From Paenibacillus terrigena DSM 21567 (GTDB lineage: Bacteria; Bacillota; Bacilli; Paenibacillales; Paenibacillaceae), in assembly GCF_000374845.1 (NCBI RefSeq), contig NZ_KB895412.1, forward strand, positions 248,001 through 312,000: a stretch of 64,000 nt of DNA, given 5' to 3'. This document shows positions 24,370 through 32,882 of the stretch, one piece after another (positions within the stretch are counted from its first letter, which is position 1; each line of letters starts with the position of its first letter). Position numbers and translations under genes: made by a program. Under the pieces are notes generated by a model. That model was not told the DNA's origin and did no database searches. It saw nothing but the letters and a program-made list of their open reading frames with translations.

Positions 24370-26418
24370 GTGATTACGATGGAGTTTGTCATCCCACTAT
24401 TAGCGTTAATCGGTGTCATCGTGGTGGCAACGGTGCTGAATAAGAAGTTCCCGCGCGTACCGCTTGCCTTATTTCAAATTTTACTCGGTGCGATGGTGTC
24501 GTGGTTGCCTTTCATCCCTCTCACCCTAGAGTTCGAACCTGAAGTATTCATGGTCTGTCTCATTGCTCCCTTATTATTCAGTGATGCTCGCGTGACGTCT
24601 CGTAAAGAATTATGGGTCTATCGCAAGCCGATCTTATTCATGGCTTTGGGTTTGGTATTAATTACTGTCATAGGGCTTGGTTATGCGATACATATGTTAA
24701 TTCCGTCCATGCCGCTCGCCGCTGCATTCGCGCTTGCAGCTGTGCTGTCGCCGACAGATGCCGTTGCCGTGAAGTCGATTACACAGGGGCTTCCGCTGCC
24801 ATCGAGCTTGATGCCTATTCTGGAGGGGGAGTCGCTGCTGAATGATGCGGCGGGCATTGTGAGCTTCAAGGTAGCACTGGCGGTTGTGTTATCGGGTGTC
24901 TTCTCCGTTCAAGCGGCGACGTTCAATTTTCTCATCGTCTCGATCGGGGGTATTCTAGCGGGACTGATCTGCGGGTTTTTATTCGTTAAGTTAAGGCTAT
25001 CGCTCAGGCAGAATGGGTTCGAAGAGGTGAATTCGCTCGTCGCGATTCAATTTATTACGCCTTTCGTGATCTTCATTATTGCGGAGGAATTAGCGGTCTC
25101 CGGTATTCTAGCGGTGGTCGCTGCGGGGATCATCCATGGCATTGAGCGGGACAGGCTCCAACAGACGTCGACGAAGATTCAAATCACCTCGAGTACGACT
25201 TGGTCCGTCCTTAGTTATCTATTTAATGGGTTTGTATTCGTGCTGCTGGGTTTTCTTCTTCCGGAAGTCGTGCATGGATTGCTCATGAGTCAAGAGATAT
25301 CGATCATGGTGGTTCTTGGCTTTACACTCCTCATTAGCGTAGGGTTATTCTTAATTCGGTATATCTGGGTATATGTGCTCCATCGCAATTTCGCCGCGAT
25401 CGAGGGGCATGAGACTCATGGAGAAGCCGACAATGTATCCAGAGGTCGGTATGCGTTCCTGACTGCAACCTGCGGCATCCATGGAACGATAACGCTGGCG
25501 ACAGCGATGTCCATCCCATATGCGCTTTCTAACGGGACGATGTTTCCTTACCGGAATACGATTCTGTTCATCTCGGCTGGGGTCATTCTCCTTAGCTTGA
25601 TCTTCGCGACTGTCGTTCTGCCGCTGGCCTTAAGGCATGCAGCTCATCACGTAAAGGACGAGAAGTCACTTCTGTCTATTCAAGAAGCGACCCAGCTCAT
25701 TCTCCAGCGGACCATCCAACTGTTGCATGCGGAATCCGATCAAGGACATAAGCGTGCGACCTTCCGGGTAATTCGTGAGCTGGAGGAACAACGGCGTATG
25801 ATGGAGGAAGGCAAGGCGTCCCGGCTGTCGAGCAGTGTATTGCGTAAACTCCAGGAGATCGCTCGTGAAGCAGAGATGAAGAAGCTGACGGAAATGATCG
25901 AACAAGGCGAGGTGTCCTCGCAATTGATGATGCATTATCCGGTGATTAGCGAACCTCAGGAGCTCTATACCGTGCGCTCCAATCTACGTAGAATATGGTT
26001 CGGATATAAGATGTATTGGATGAAGAAGAAATTGAAGAAGTTAAGTTCCGCACAGCTTCCGCCCAAAATCGCATCCCGTACGAAGAAGATGACGGAGTTC
26101 GTCGAAGAGCTGCATCGCGTAAAAGGGGGACTCCGGCAGGCTGCGATTCAAGCGATTCAGCAGCATATGACGCCGGATAACCGTTACGAGGCGATGTTCA
26201 TGATTCAGTATTATGCAAGGCTGCAGCAGGCAACGCTCAGTGAGGAAGAAGAAGCGAACTTCATGGAGAAGGTGAGCGAGGTACGGCTGCTGAGCATTCA
26301 ATTGAAGCGAGATCTGGTGCAGAAACTAGAAGAATCAGAGCAGATTACGCCTGCAACGCGGCTCAAGCTGCTGCAGAATATGAACTATGAAGAGATGCTG
26401 CTGCTCGATCCGGCGTGA
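24370..26418 (+). CDS. CPA1-family Na+/H+ antiporter
   Basis: About 680 residues. The first 430 are a 12-segment CPA1 (NhaP/NHE-like) exchanger: VPLALFQILLGAMVSW, LSPTDAVAVKSI, EGESLLNDAAGIVSFKVALAVV (the ND pair that binds Na+ and H+), and GIHGTITLATAMSIP. The last 240 residues are a charged cytoplasmic tail rich in Glu, Lys and Arg, likely helical. GTG 24370 fits AGAAAGG best; ATG 24379 is the alternative. The frame from 24298 lacks a ribosome site. Its role would be pH and sodium homeostasis. It shares its promoter region with the Fur-controlled operon. Confidence 0.9.
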   Translation: MITMEFVIPLLALIGVIVVATVLNKKFPRVPLALFQILLGAMVSWLPFIPLTLEFEPEVFMVCLIAPLLFSDARVTSRKELWVYRKPILFMALGLVLITVIGLGYAIHMLIPSMPLAAAFALAAVLSPTDAVAVKSITQGLPLPSSLMPILEGESLLNDAAGIVSFKVALAVVLSGVFSVQAATFNFLIVSIGGILAGLICGFLFVKLRLSLRQNGFEEVNSLVAIQFITPFVIFIIAEELAVSGILAVVAAGIIHGIERDRLQQTSTKIQITSSTTWSVLSYLFNGFVFVLLGFLLPEVVHGLLMSQEISIMVVLGFTLLISVGLFLIRYIWVYVLHRNFAAIEGHETHGEADNVSRGRYAFLTATCGIHGTITLATAMSIPYALSNGTMFPYRNTILFISAGVILLSLIFATVVLPLALRHAAHHVKDEKSLLSIQEATQLILQRTIQLLHAESDQGHKRATFRVIRELEEQRRMMEEGKASRLSSSVLRKLQEIAREAEMKKLTEMIEQGEVSSQLMMHYPVISEPQELYTVRSNLRRIWFGYKMYWMKKKLKKLSSAQLPPKIASRTKKMTEFVEELHRVKGGLRQAAIQAIQQHMTPDNRYEAMFMIQYYARLQQATLSEEEEANFMEKVSEVRLLSIQLKRDLVQKLEESEQITPATRLKLLQNMNYEEMLLLDPA

Positions 26419-26429
26419 GTAAGCAGCAA

Positions 26430-26475
26430 AAAGAGCCATTCCACGGTTGCGATTCAACCAGCCGGAATGGCTCTT
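26430..26475. terminator. Bidirectional terminator (antiporter / thrC)
   Basis: AAGAGCCATTCC at 26431-26442 pairs with GGAATGGCTCTT at 26464-26475; the loop holds a small inner GGTTG/CAACC stem. It lies between convergent genes. Confidence 0.8.
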
Positions 26476-26502
26476 CATCATGGATCGTAGATGCTCTTAC
26501 AA

Positions 26503-27891
26503 TTAGAAGAACTTAACGAGTTGATCTTTGATCGCCTCATTCGTTCCGCTAACAACGGTCCGAATTTGCGGTTTATTGAATAAGGCTTGGATCTGTGCAG
26601 GATATTCCTGACGGATCTCACGCAAGCGAATGGACTCGTCGAACTTCGCTGGATGCGCCGTGGATAGGATGATCGTGACATCGTCCTCAGCAGCTAGCTT
26701 GTCGGCTGCCGCTGCGCCGCATGCGGTATGCGGGTCCATGAGATAGTTGTATTTCGTATAGTAGTCGCTCAGCGTGTCGAGACACGCTTCGTTCGATACG
26801 CTGTAGGCGGAGAAGTCGGACTGCACGTGGCTCAGCGCATCGGACTCCACGATGATCCGTCCTTCAGCTTTGAACTGTGCCATGAGCGTGGACACCACAT
26901 CGCTGTTCCCGCCGTTCAAGTAGTAGAGATATCGCTCGAAATTGCTCGCCACTTGGATATCCATCGATGGGCTGTACGTACCGCGGAATTCTCCAGGCTG
27001 GTACAAACCAACATTTACGAAGCGCTCGAGGATGTTGTTCGCATTTGTCGCCAAGATGAGCTTATGGACCGGCAATCCCATTTGCTGTGCAAGGTAGCCG
27101 GCGAAAATATCGCCGAAGTTCCCTGTCGGAACGCTAAAGCTGATCTTGCGATCGACGCCTTGCTTCGCTAATTGGAAGTAAGCATAGAAGTAGTACACCG
27201 TCTGCGCCAGAATCCGGGCAATGTTGATGGAGTTGATCGCACGCAAGTGGTATTCATGTTTGAAGTCGACATCAGCGAACAGCTCCTTGATGATGCGCTG
27301 GCAATCATCGAACGTACCTTCGACTGCAAGATTCAATACGTTGGCATCGTCGACAGTCGTCATTTGCAGGGCTTGCACCTCACTGACCTTCTGATGCGGA
27401 TGCAGGATACAGATACGAATGCCTTCTTTGCCGCGTACGCCTTCGATGGCCGAAGCTCCTGTATCCCCTGAAGTTGCGCCGACGATGTGGATGATCGAAT
27501 TGGTTTTTTTGGACACATAAGAATAGAGGTTACCCAAGAATTGAAGCGCGACGTCTTTGAACGCAAAGGTCGGGCCATGGAATAGCTCTAGAATATAACG
27601 CTTATCGTCTAGCTTGTGGACCGGTGTCACTTCCTCATGACGGAAGGTGCCATAGCTGTCATCAACAAGCTTCTTCAGATCGGCTCTTGGAATTTCATCG
27701 TTCACGAACAAGGAGAACACCTCGAGCGCAAGTTCGGGATAGGTGAGCTCTTGCCATTGACGCAGTGTCTCTTCGGATAATTGCGGCAGGTGTTCTGGAA
27801 CGAGTAATCCTCCATCATTCGCGAGTCCCATCAGGATGGCGTCGATGAACCCGATCGGGGCGACTTGCCCCCGTGTGCTGATATACTTCAT
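26503..27891 (-). CDS. thrC: Threonine synthase (long, proteobacterial-type)
   Basis: A 462-residue PLP enzyme converting O-phosphohomoserine to threonine. The lysine that binds PLP is in FHGPTFAFKDVALQFLG (about K112). Also present are GATSGDTGASAIEGVRG, PTGNFGDIFAGYLAQQMGLPV and DPHTACGAAAADKL. This is the long E. coli/yeast-like class, not the 350-residue form usual in B. subtilis, and hom and thrB are not adjacent. It may be a second copy (inference). It has a ribosome site just before ATG 27891. Confidence 0.95.
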   Translation of the reverse strand: MKYISTRGQVAPIGFIDAILMGLANDGGLLVPEHLPQLSEETLRQWQELTYPELALEVFSLFVNDEIPRADLKKLVDDSYGTFRHEEVTPVHKLDDKRYILELFHGPTFAFKDVALQFLGNLYSYVSKKTNSIIHIVGATSGDTGASAIEGVRGKEGIRICILHPHQKVSEVQALQMTTVDDANVLNLAVEGTFDDCQRIIKELFADVDFKHEYHLRAINSINIARILAQTVYYFYAYFQLAKQGVDRKISFSVPTGNFGDIFAGYLAQQMGLPVHKLILATNANNILERFVNVGLYQPGEFRGTYSPSMDIQVASNFERYLYYLNGGNSDVVSTLMAQFKAEGRIIVESDALSHVQSDFSAYSVSNEACLDTLSDYYTKYNYLMDPHTACGAAAADKLAAEDDVTIILSTAHPAKFDESIRLREIRQEYPAQIQALFNKPQIRTVVSGTNEAIKDQLVKFF

Positions 27892-28060
27892 ATTTAATCT
27901 CCTCGTTAAATAAAATTACATCCATTGTACATGATCTGGGGGTCAAGGTCGATACAGAACTTGAAGTCAGCCAAAACGTTGAAATCTGCAGGCCGAACTG
28001 GTTAAATGAGGGATAAGTATGAAATGGAAATTATTCAATTGGATAAGGAGAAGTACTGCC

Positions 28061-29854
28061 ATGACGGATATGAAAAGAAACAAGCTGACCGAGGTCAGCA
28101 GACAATTAGCGAATGTCGCAAGGGGGCAAGCCCATGCGGACCTCGTCATTAAGAATGGAACACTCGTGAATGTATTCTCGGGCGAACTCGTCGAACAGAT
28201 TGATGTTGCCATTGTAGCAGGGAGAATTGCGCTTGTAGGGAACGCGGATCACACCATTGGGGAACAGACGACCGTTATTGATGCTGCAGGCAGATACATC
28301 GCTCCAGGGTTATTGGATGGACATATGCATGTCGAGAGCACGATGTTGTCCGTGACGGAGTTCGCTAGAGCGGCACTATCGACGGGGACGACAGGTATTT
28401 TCATGGACCCACATGAGATTGCGAATGTATTCGGCAGCGAGGGCGTACGCTTGATGCATGAGGAAGGGCAGCAGCTTCCGCTCAAAGTCTTCACGACCTT
28501 CCCGTCGTGTGTCCCTGCGACGATGGACTTGGAGGATGCCGGAGCCAGCTTGTCCGTCCAGGATATTCGTGCAGGCATGCAGTGGAATAATGTCGTAGGA
28601 CTGGGTGAAGTCATGAACTTCCCAGGCGTCGTATTCGGCGATCCGCAGATGTGCGGCGAGATTGAAGCGACGATTGAAGCAGGCAAGACGGTGACGGGAC
28701 ATTTCCCAAGTGATGATGATCGGATGCTGCAAGCTTACCTTAACGCTGGGGTGACGTCAGATCATGAGACGGTAACGCGGGAGCAAGGGCTCCAGAAGGT
28801 TCGCCTGGGCATGCACTTAATGATCCGGGAAGGTTCCGCATGGCATGATGTGAAAGAAGTTATTAAGATCGTGACCGAGGATAAAGTGAATACGAGCAAT
28901 ATCTCGCTGGTCACGGATGACGTGAATCCACAGACACTTGTGGAACTCGGGCATTTGAACCATGTTGTTCGTCGCACGATTGAAGAGGGAGTAGATCCGG
29001 TAACGGCGATTCAGATGGCGACCATTAATGTAGCGCGATATTTCCGCATGGACCAAGACCTTGGCAGTATCGCGCCAGGGAAATGTGCGGATATTCTTCT
29101 CATTGATGATCTCCACCGCGTTGTTCCTTCAACAGTGATTACCGATGGTCAAGTGATCTATGATCAGGGCCAATATACCGTGGAGCTCCCGAAATTTGTC
29201 TATCCGGAACATATTCTGAATTCGATGAATGTGAAGCGGGCGTTAACGGCGGATGATTTCAAGCTTGCAAGCCGGGGTACCACGGATAAGACCGAAGTGA
29301 ATGTGATCGGCGCAATTGAGAATAGTGCGCGGACGGAGAAGAGGAAGGCTGTGCTGCCTGTGGCGGAGGGCATCATTCAACCGGACCTACAGCAGGATGT
29401 CATTCGACTTGCATGTATTGAGCGTCACCATGGAACTGGCCAGATCTCGAATGCGTTTACCCATGGCTTCCAGATCCAATCGGGCGCCGTGGCTTCAACT
29501 GTCGCACATGACAGCCACAATCTTATTGTGATGGGCGTGAGCGAGGAAGATATGGCTTTTGCAGCGAATGAGCTGGTTCGCATCGGCGGAGGAACGATTG
29601 TCGTTCGAGACGGTAAAGTACTTGCGCAAGTGCCACTCGCGATCGCAGGGCTCATGTCGGAGAAATCCTTGCAAGAGGTTGTGCAAGAAGTGACTCAGCT
29701 CGATGAGGCGTGGAAGGAAATTGGATGCCCGTTGAACGCGCCATTCATGACATTCTCCCTGATCGCGCTGCCTGTGATTCCAGAGATTCGAATCACGAAT
29801 CGCGGTCTTGCCGATGTTACCCAATTCAAGCTGATTGATGTAGAAATCGGATAA
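28061..29854 (+). CDS. ade: Adenine deaminase
   Basis: A 597-residue amidohydrolase converting adenine to hypoxanthine and ammonia in purine salvage. The metal site begins PGLLDGHMHVESTML, followed by TGIFMDPHEIANVFG, SDHETVT and LVTDDVNPQTL. The C-terminal half has FTHGFQIQSGAVASTVAHDSHNLIVMGVSEEDMAFAANEL, characteristic of Ade. ATG 28061 follows ATAAGGAG by ten bases; the ORF extension to 28019 is unlikely. Upstream there is no recognisable purine riboswitch. The next gene, an aldo/keto reductase, starts 27 bp later and may be cotranscribed. Confidence 0.96.
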   Translation: MTDMKRNKLTEVSRQLANVARGQAHADLVIKNGTLVNVFSGELVEQIDVAIVAGRIALVGNADHTIGEQTTVIDAAGRYIAPGLLDGHMHVESTMLSVTEFARAALSTGTTGIFMDPHEIANVFGSEGVRLMHEEGQQLPLKVFTTFPSCVPATMDLEDAGASLSVQDIRAGMQWNNVVGLGEVMNFPGVVFGDPQMCGEIEATIEAGKTVTGHFPSDDDRMLQAYLNAGVTSDHETVTREQGLQKVRLGMHLMIREGSAWHDVKEVIKIVTEDKVNTSNISLVTDDVNPQTLVELGHLNHVVRRTIEEGVDPVTAIQMATINVARYFRMDQDLGSIAPGKCADILLIDDLHRVVPSTVITDGQVIYDQGQYTVELPKFVYPEHILNSMNVKRALTADDFKLASRGTTDKTEVNVIGAIENSARTEKRKAVLPVAEGIIQPDLQQDVIRLACIERHHGTGQISNAFTHGFQIQSGAVASTVAHDSHNLIVMGVSEEDMAFAANELVRIGGGTIVVRDGKVLAQVPLAIAGLMSEKSLQEVVQEVTQLDEAWKEIGCPLNAPFMTFSLIALPVIPEIRITNRGLADVTQFKLIDVEIG

Positions 29855-29881
29855 TATTCGAACGTAGAGGAGTGGAGACGT

Positions 29882-30856
29882 ATGAAATATCGTCGACTCG
29901 GAAAAAGCGGGCTCGAAGTATCATTATTAGGTCTCGGAACCAATGCCTTCGGCAAACGCGCGGATGAGGATACTTCTATTCGGATTATTCATCATGCGAT
30001 CGATCGCGGGATCAACTTCATCGATACAGCCAATATCTACGCTGGCACGGAATCCGAGCGCATTATCGGTGAAGCTCTCGTAGGGAAGCGGCAGCACGTT
30101 GTGCTGGCGACGAAGGCCGGGCTCCCGACCGGGACGGGCCCGCATTCGCGCGGCTCATCGCGGTATCATCTGCAGCAGGAACTGGAGCAGAGTCTTCGGC
30201 GTCTGAAGACGGATTATATTGACTTGTACCAGATCCATACGTTCGACCCGAGCACACCGATCGAAGAGACGCTGCGCACGCTGGATGATATGGTACGGTC
30301 CGGAAAAGTGCGCTATATCGGCGCTTCCAATTATGCGGCTTGGGAATTCATGAAGGCGCTAGGCATTAGCGACAATAAAGGCTTCGTGCGTTATGTGTCC
30401 AGTCAGACGAGTTATTCGCTGGCTGATCGTACGCCAGAGCAGGAGCTTATCCCGATGTGTATCGATCAAGGCGTTGGATTGATTCCTTACTTCCCGCTGG
30501 CTGGCGGTATTCTAAGCGGTAAGTACCTTGCTGTTGAGCAAGCACCGCAAGGCTCTAGAGCAGAGACGGATCCTAACTTCAACCGATTTCTAAATGATCG
30601 GACAATAACGTTAGGGCAGCAGGTGAGCAAGCTGGCGGCGGATCGAGGCTATACCCCTAGCGCGCTGTCACTCGCATGGCTCATGGATCAGTCTGTCGTC
30701 TCGACCGTGATCGTAGGTGCGACGAAGGTCCAGCAGTTAGAGGATAACTTGCAAAGTCTAGAAGTTCAGCTTACGCCAGAGCTCGCGCAATCCCTCCAGG
30801 AGATTAGCGAACCTTTCCGCGATGGCAAGCCTTTTGCCTTATATCGCCTCACATAA
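29882..30856 (+). CDS. Aldo/keto reductase
   Basis: A 324-residue TIM-barrel NADPH reductase: MKYRRLGKSGLEVSLLGLGTNAFG, FIDTANIYAGTESERIIGEAL (catalytic Asp and Tyr), VVLATKAGLP (Lys), YIDLYQIHTFDPSTPIEETLRTLDDMV (His), and the NADPH loop VSTVIVGATKVQQLEDNL. This is the YhdN/Tas-like general class acting on aldehydes. GAGGAG precedes the ATG. Follows adenine deaminase; a strong terminator ends the unit. Confidence 0.95.
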   Translation: MKYRRLGKSGLEVSLLGLGTNAFGKRADEDTSIRIIHHAIDRGINFIDTANIYAGTESERIIGEALVGKRQHVVLATKAGLPTGTGPHSRGSSRYHLQQELEQSLRRLKTDYIDLYQIHTFDPSTPIEETLRTLDDMVRSGKVRYIGASNYAAWEFMKALGISDNKGFVRYVSSQTSYSLADRTPEQELIPMCIDQGVGLIPYFPLAGGILSGKYLAVEQAPQGSRAETDPNFNRFLNDRTITLGQQVSKLAADRGYTPSALSLAWLMDQSVVSTVIVGATKVQQLEDNLQSLEVQLTPELAQSLQEISEPFRDGKPFALYRLT

Positions 30857-30880
30857 TCAGGTGCGCCTATAGTTGCTCCC

Positions 30881-30914
30881 ATCCCCATCTTCCAAGAGAT
30901 GGGGATTTTTTTTG
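30881..30914 (+). terminator. Terminator after the aldo/keto reductase
   Basis: ATCCCCATCT (30881-30890), loop TCCAAG, AGATGGGGAT (30897-30906), then eight T's. Perfect 10-bp stem. Confidence 0.9.
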
Positions 30915-30924
30915 TATCCAAGTG

Positions 30925-30954
30925 TTGACAATCTGCGAATATTGTATATAGTAT
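30925..30954 (+). promoter_or_regulatory. Promoter of the GntR-ABC-esterase operon
   Basis: TTGACA at 30925-30930. TATAGT at 30947-30952 is 16 bp away (TAGTAT at 30949 is 18 bp away). It overlaps the GntR-type palindrome. Confidence 0.6.
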
Positions 30955-30966
30955 ATATATACACTA
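30949..30966. promoter_or_regulatory. Candidate YtrA-type GntR operator
   Basis: TAGTATATATATACACTA is a near-perfect palindrome (one mismatch per arm pair) over the -10 region, 40 bp before the GntR gene. It fits autoregulation of the operon by its first gene. Confidence 0.6.
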
Positions 30967-31005
30967 TTTACTTAATAAACGCACATCAATTATCGGAGGT
31001 AGATA

Positions 31006-31389
31006 ATGAACATCATCATATCTCACGCATCTGAAGATCCGATTTACATCCAGATTGTGAATCAGATTCGACATAGTATATTGAGCGGCGAGATGAAGGC
31101 CGGAGACAGTCTCCCGTCCATTCGCCAGCTAGCCAAGGATTTGCAAGTGAGTGTGATTACGACGAAGCGTGTGTACGAGGAGCTCGAGAAGGAGAAACTG
31201 ATCGACTCGGTGGTCGGCAAAGGCTCATTCGTCTCGGGCGCCAATATGGAGTTTATCCGGGAACAGCGCATGAAGCTGTTGGAAGAGAAAATGATTGAAG
31301 TGATTCGTGAGAGTCGTGATTTGAATATGAGTGAGGAAGACGTTATCAACCATCTGAAGTTATTGTTCGAGGAGGAACAGCCATCATGA
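31006..31389 (+). CDS. GntR-family repressor, YtrA subfamily
   Basis: A 127-residue regulator with an N-terminal winged helix (PIYIQIVNQIRHSILSGEMKAGDSLPSIRQLAKDLQVSVITTKRVYEELEKEKLIDSVVGKGSFVSG, residues 8-76) and only a short helical tail of about 40 residues, the YtrA layout. Members of this group repress ABC transporter operons and are released by cell-wall antibiotics in B. subtilis. Its stop overlaps the ATPase start (ATGA). An operator-like palindrome lies over the operon's promoter. Confidence 0.93.
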   Translation: MNIIISHASEDPIYIQIVNQIRHSILSGEMKAGDSLPSIRQLAKDLQVSVITTKRVYEELEKEKLIDSVVGKGSFVSGANMEFIREQRMKLLEEKMIEVIRESRDLNMSEEDVINHLKLLFEEEQPS

Positions 31390-32252
31390 ATGCCATAGAA
31401 GTACGTAACATAAGCAAGTCCTATTCCCAATTTTCCGTTGACAATATATCGCTTGATATCAAGAAAGGTTATATCACCGGGCTGATCGGACCGAACGGCG
31501 CAGGGAAGAGCACGCTGATCAAGATGATGCTCGGCATCGTCCGTCCGTCGGCGGGAAGTATCCGCATGCTCGGCGCTGAGATGCCAAGCGAGGAGATTGC
31601 GATTAAGCAACGCGTAGGGATTGTCTCCGATGATTGTTTCTATTATGAGCATTTATCTTTGAAGGATATGAAGAAAGTGATCGCGCCTTTCTATACGAAA
31701 TGGAATGAAACGAAATTCAACCGCTATATGGAGCAGTTTGAGTTGTCGCCGACGAAGAAGATCAAAGAGTTGTCCAAAGGGATGAAGATCAAGTTCGCCC
31801 TAGCGATTGCCTTATCGCATGAGGCTGAGCTACTCATTATGGATGAGCCTACCTCGGGACTTGATCCCGTATTCCGCAGGGAGCTATTGGATCTGCTCGC
31901 TGACATCATGCAGGATGAGCGGAATACGATTCTATTCTCGACGCATATTACGACCGATTTGGATCGGATTGCCGATTACATTGCCTTCGTTAATCGCGGC
32001 AAGCTTGTGTTCAACGATGTGAAAGACGATGTATTGGATCGTTATGCGATCGTCAAAGGCGGCCAAGACCTGCTCGACGCAGATATTCGGGCCAAATTCA
32101 TCGGTCTTCGCGAGTCATCGGTGGGGTTCGAAGGACTCGTCGACGATCGCAAGCAAGCGCAGGAGTTGTTCGGCAGCTATGCCGTGCTTGAGACGCCTTC
32201 ACTAGAAGACATCATGTATTATACCGCTAAGGGAGGTCCTATCTATGCTTAA
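31386..32252 (+). CDS. ABC transporter ATP-binding protein
   Basis: A 288-residue ABC ATPase of the YtrB/CcmA exporter type: Walker A GPNGAGKST, signature LSKGMKIKF, Walker B LLIMDEPTSGLD, switch STHITTDLDRI. The last 80 residues form the extra C-terminal domain common in this class. It overlaps the permease start by 8 bp, so regulator, ATPase and permease are translated as one coupled unit. Confidence 0.94.
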   Translation: MNAIEVRNISKSYSQFSVDNISLDIKKGYITGLIGPNGAGKSTLIKMMLGIVRPSAGSIRMLGAEMPSEEIAIKQRVGIVSDDCFYYEHLSLKDMKKVIAPFYTKWNETKFNRYMEQFELSPTKKIKELSKGMKIKFALAIALSHEAELLIMDEPTSGLDPVFRRELLDLLADIMQDERNTILFSTHITTDLDRIADYIAFVNRGKLVFNDVKDDVLDRYAIVKGGQDLLDADIRAKFIGLRESSVGFEGLVDDRKQAQELFGSYAVLETPSLEDIMYYTAKGGPIYA

Positions 32253-32877
32253 CCTGATTCGTAAAGATTTCATCGTCATGAGGAGCTCGCTTGGACTCAT
32301 TCCTTTATATTTCGTGATTTTCAGTATTGTTCTCATATCCAATACGATGTCAGCTTACTTCCTGGTCGCTGTCTATACGGCTTTCACTACGTTGATGATG
32401 AGCACGGGTGCGGATGTGAAGAACGATAATCATGCGTTTCTCATTACGATGCCAATGAACCGGGCGCAAATGGTTAAGTCGAAGTATGCCACAGCGCTTC
32501 TGTATACGGGAGTTGCAGCGATTGCTTGCTATATTTTCTACACCATTGTTCGTTACGTGAAACCAAGTCTGGGCATGCCCGCTTATTCGATGGGACAATT
32601 CCTGGCTTCGATCGGGATATCTTTGGTACTCGTATCCATCTACTTGCCTCTGTTCTACTGGCTTAGCAAAAAGGGCATGGCGATCATCAACATGGCCTTC
32701 ATGATTATACTCATTGGGTTAACGCCGTTCATGAACATCGGGACGTACCTGATGCATAAACAGAATGTCGGTTCAATCAACAATGCGAGCGTAGCGCTTA
32801 TCGGATTAGGTGTCGTGCTTCTATTCATTGCTTCTTACTTCTTCGCCAAATACTTGTTCAACAGAAAGGACTTATAA
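32245..32877 (+). CDS. ABC-2 type transporter permease
   Basis: A 210-residue membrane protein with six hydrophobic segments. NLIRKDFIVMRSSLGLIPLYFVIFSI begins the fold, and SKYATALLYTGVAAIACYIFYTIVRY and ISLVLVSIYLPLFYWLSKKGMAIINMAFMIILIG follow. It belongs to the small ABC-2 permeases found with YtrA regulators. Presumably exports or expels a compound at the membrane. The secreted esterase gene starts five bases later. Confidence 0.88.
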   Translation: MLNLIRKDFIVMRSSLGLIPLYFVIFSIVLISNTMSAYFLVAVYTAFTTLMMSTGADVKNDNHAFLITMPMNRAQMVKSKYATALLYTGVAAIACYIFYTIVRYVKPSLGMPAYSMGQFLASIGISLVLVSIYLPLFYWLSKKGMAIINMAFMIILIGLTPFMNIGTYLMHKQNVGSINNASVALIGLGVVLLFIASYFFAKYLFNRKDL

Positions 32878-32882
32878 TTAAC

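Noticed and set aside
26778-26805. TGTCGA inside thrC as a further ECF42 promoter
   Set aside because: It lies within coding sequence, is followed at 17 bp by ACGC instead of CGTC, and no gene starts after it.
27892-28060. Purine riboswitch before adenine deaminase
   Set aside because: No three-way junction pattern or conserved loop sequence is visible in the 169-bp spacer.
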